64,000 nt of DNA, taken from the NCBI GenBank assembly GCA_012845835.1, contig JABAKD010000016.1:10413007-10477006 (forward strand), read 5' to 3'. The notes beneath the pieces are model-generated. The model saw nothing but the letters and a program-made list of their open reading frames with translations. It searched no databases and was not told the origin of the DNA. The position numbers and the translations under genes were made by a program. Positions 61,201 to 64,000 of this stretch are shown piece after piece. How positions within the stretch are numbered: the stretch's first letter is position 1; every line of letters begins with the position of its first letter. The stretch is from Undaria pinnatifida (taxonomy: Eukaryota; Sar; Phaeophyceae; Laminariales; Alariaceae).

Positions 61201-62100
61201 TCAACAGCAAAGCACCCCACATACGCACGGTTTCGGGAGGGGTTGGAATGTTGCGATGGACTTGCGGATGTAGCTTCCTTGCTCGTGTTTCAGCAATATT
61301 AATTGTACAGTAAAGCATACAGCATCTCGTTTCTGTGCCTAGCACTCTGCTGCTGCTTTTGTGCCGCCACCTGGGGTGGTATATACATGTCTCCTGTTCG
61401 CGTAGTCTACCCCCCTCTGTGCTTATGTAGGGCTTTGTTGCACAGAGCAATACGCTGTTCTTGCGCAACAATAGTCCCATGTATGCCTACATCTGTAATA
61501 CTTACAATACGGTCGGTACGTTTAGTGTTCACAGGCGCTTTTTTCTCGTTCTCGTTTTCATTGTTTTTATGGCAAATTCGCCATATGTATCAGCTAGCAG
61601 TAAGTTCATCCAAACGGGTCGAAACACAACAACTGTACGGAGCTGATTGCATGCGTGTTACACGTACTCTGTGCTGCATCATACGTACGAATTACGGGTA
61701 CGCCTTCTACTATCGGGACGAAGTGCTGAGGAGCAGGCGTGTTAGCAGCCGGTGCTAACTGTGCTGGTACGTTTAGTGATGCTGTGTCCCACGGGGGAAG
61801 GGGTGCCTTGTGCTCGGATTTTAGCCGTTAGAAGTGCTTACGACCCCGTAACATTTGCCCACACTGCTGCTTGGTTGCAGCTGTACGCAGTCCAGGTGTA
61901 CACCGTACTGTAAAATTCTAGCAAGCACAACGAGAAAAAAATAATCATTATTTCGTTACAACAGGTTCGACCGGTTTAATATGCTTTCCTTTTTTACGGC
62001 CAGTGCAGGCAATGCGAACCGCGCGATGTCAAGGGTCTAGGGCCGAATGCTCTACGCTAAAACCTAGCAGTAGGCGGCAGTCAAGGCAAACTAAGGCAAT
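61200..62100 (+). other. Conserved 3' flank of the duplicates
   Basis: Matches 29790-30535. Both copies contain a T-rich tract, then an ATG (61568 and 30148) followed within about 30 bases by a GTRAGTTCATCC donor-like sequence. This could be a first exon of a third gene, but no continuation was found. Confidence 0.3.
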
Positions 62101-62249
62101 TTGGTGTCCACATTTTTCAAGTGATTAAAGTGCTATCCCCTGACGTCTCTGGTTGTTTAAGGCCACAGGCTTTAGAGGGAACACAGCAAGAACAACAAAG
62201 TATCTGGAGGTTATCCCCTCTCACGGCAGGCGTCCCCTGTGCAGTAGTA

Positions 62250-62570
62250 GAATAATTTCGTCCATACTGTTAATAAGGGCAATACTGCAGGTTCGAATCC
62301 TCTAGAGTGCCTACTCGGGCTCGTGGGGGCTTTTTTTTGCGCAAAAAGTAAACATTGACTTGCGGAAACCACGAGAGCGAGAGTTAGCAAAACTCGATGA
62401 AAGTGGACAAGCGTACAAAGCCGAAAAGTAAGTGTGGATGCAATACTCTATGCGCGATAAAAATGAAGACATGTACGGGAGGGAAGGGGCGAAACCTGTG
62501 GCCACGGGTTGTCCAGAAGGTCGCTGAGGATAAAGCCTCTCACGGGTTGAGCAGGAGAGTATAAGTGAAC
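62250..62570 (+). mobile_element. tRNA-derived SINE-like element, copy 2
   Basis: Partner of 21370-21735: box B-like GGTTCGAATCC at 62292, then GGGGGCTTTTTTTTG, ATTGACTTGC, GAGAGCGAGAGTTAGCAA, CTCGATGA and CTGTGGCCACGGGTTGTCC. The head upstream of box B is degraded. Confidence 0.6.
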
Positions 62571-63384
62571 CTTGACAAAACAAAACTGTGGGCGCAAAAA
62601 GGTGCGGTGGGTGCGATTGATGAACAACACGCGGCATACACAGCATACATAATCCGCATAGTTCGCCCTCAACGGAAGGTTGCAAATGGCATCTTCGCGC
62701 GCATGTCCGACACGTATGGCTTCATCCGCAACAAACAACCGATGTATATATGACATCTCGGAGCTTATTTACCTGAGTAACGACCATACAATCGGTCTAT
62801 GAATCACTAACTTAACGGCAGACGTATTTACCCTGATCAGGGAATTCCACGGATCGTGATCCGACCCGCGGACCCGGCCAGGAGGTTTTCAAACTTTTCA
62901 CACGTCGACTCGGATCTGATCAGGAGGTGAATGGAATCTGACGGGTGGAGTCGGGTCGGGCCAGGAGGCTTTTTCATGTCACTGTTTGGTTGGGATAACC
63001 CTGACCCGATCTGACCCTGGCAAGGAGTGACCCAACCCACTAAAACCCTTGGAATCATTCAACTATGTAAGAACTAGAGCTAGCTTTAGCCTCTCTTTCT
63101 CCTGTTGCTAGGTAGCCTCAACTGCCAGATGCTGCCGCAACAAAGAAGAGAAACACCATGCGCTCGTAAGCCTCCATTACAGCACCACCATGTTTTGGGC
63201 CCAGTAAAAGCATAAGACCATGGAAAAATAAACTGTAACAGCACCCCGCAACCCTCACTGTACAAACCCCTATTAATAAACCGTATAATTTCCTTCAGAA
63301 CTGCGCCCACGTCTTTGGGTGCACAAAATACTTGGAAAAAGTGTGGAGAAGCCCAATTTATCGGCAACGGGGAAGAGACTCAAC

Positions 63385-63758
63385 TGTTATATGGCTTAGT
63401 TTGGGTAAGCTATAGGTTAACCTTTTGCAAGTGGTCAAACGGACTAATACCCAACTAATACCGCAGCAAATGGCGTCGTCGGCAGGACCATGTTTTTTTG
63501 TATTGTGAGTTCAAGCCCCATATCCACAATGATAAACTTGTTCAGACTTTCCTTTTGTCGAACTTAAAAAAATACTCTCTCCGGTATCCCCAGGAAATGA
63601 AACCGCTTGGATATTGACAGGTCCGCCCGAACATATCCGGCCGACCTGCTATCCCGCTGTTTCAGGGGGGAAGAGTGTTATAAGGTCAGTCTGGTTAAGC
63701 TATAGGTCAACCTTTTGCAAGTGGTCAAACGGACTAAAACCCCACCAATACCTTAGCA
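63385..63758 (+). mobile_element. TRIM-like mini LTR retroelement, copy 2
   Basis: Same structure as 40595-40979: terminal repeats 63385-63468 and 63676-63758, TGGCGTCGTCGGCAGG two bases after the first, and AGGGGGGAAGAG directly before the second. The 4-bp CAAC flanks both ends (63381-63384 and 63759-63762) as a candidate target-site duplication. The two terminal repeats differ by a modest number of substitutions, so the insertion is not recent. Confidence 0.75.
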
Positions 63759-64000
63759 CAACCCTCCGAGTATCATACCATGTCACTGCCGCAGGGATTA
63801 ATCATGCTACCATATAGGAGACTTCCGTTTGGACCCTTTTGATAGACCGCCCCGCCACACTACAACCGATAAAACAAGGTCAACATCAACCCTTTTAGAA
63901 CTGTGATACACTAACTCTAAGTTAATAGCCCCGAAGCAAGGTGAGTGAAGGTTTAAAAAAGGTTCACCCAGGAAGAACGGTTTCCGATTATTGCATATTT

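Overview
The window looks like nuclear DNA of a eukaryote with long introns. The best guess is a photosynthetic heterokont (stramenopile) alga, possibly a brown alga. Reasons: the two convincing genes are each split into five to eight or more small exons by introns of roughly 0.4-2.7 kb with GT-AG borders (one GC-AG). The 6-phosphogluconolactonase gene has an open, ATG-less upstream extension carrying an ASAFAP-like SLAFVP motif, typical of plastid targeting in algae with secondary plastids. A broken tyrosine-recombinase ORF resembles a family I recall from brown-algal genomes. No bacterial operons, rRNA, convincing tRNA or CRISPR array were seen. The lineage is an inference, not a proof.

Layout. 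1-4.5 kb: low-complexity and repeat DNA. 4.54-9.73 kb (minus): a complete five-exon 6-phosphogluconolactonase gene; its 2.7-kb first intron carries a copy of a dispersed repeat. 9.9-17 kb: repeat-rich, including a CCCRYGGG palindromic-word array, two GGCCCGG arrays, an 80-bp tandem repeat and small inverted-repeat elements. 17.0-30.5 kb and 33.0-62.1 kb are two collinear, diverged copies of one large direct duplication. Both copies contain a possible two-copy gene of which only a first exon is recognisable (about 19.7 and 34.8 kb) and a locus encoding an acidic N-terminal region followed, in copy 2 only, by a protein kinase domain (52.5-60.0 kb). Copy 1 has lost the kinase domain and is frameshifted. 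Copy 2 was enlarged by a 10-kb repeat block (about 37.2-47.3 kb) containing nested repeats, a TRIM-like mini LTR element, a 41-bp satellite flanked by inverted repeats, and large inverted copies of one repeat family. 62.2-64 kb: a SINE-like copy and a second TRIM.

The two genes are not functionally linked: one is pentose-phosphate metabolism, the other signalling. The rest shows how repeats and duplication shape the locus. The least familiar signals are (i) arrays built from short palindromic words, a different word at each locus, (ii) recurrent insertion of the pentamer TAGTC (heptamer TAGTCTA) visible as presence/absence between otherwise matching repeat copies, and (iii) an intronic minisatellite that begins at the exon edge and reiterates the 5' splice site.
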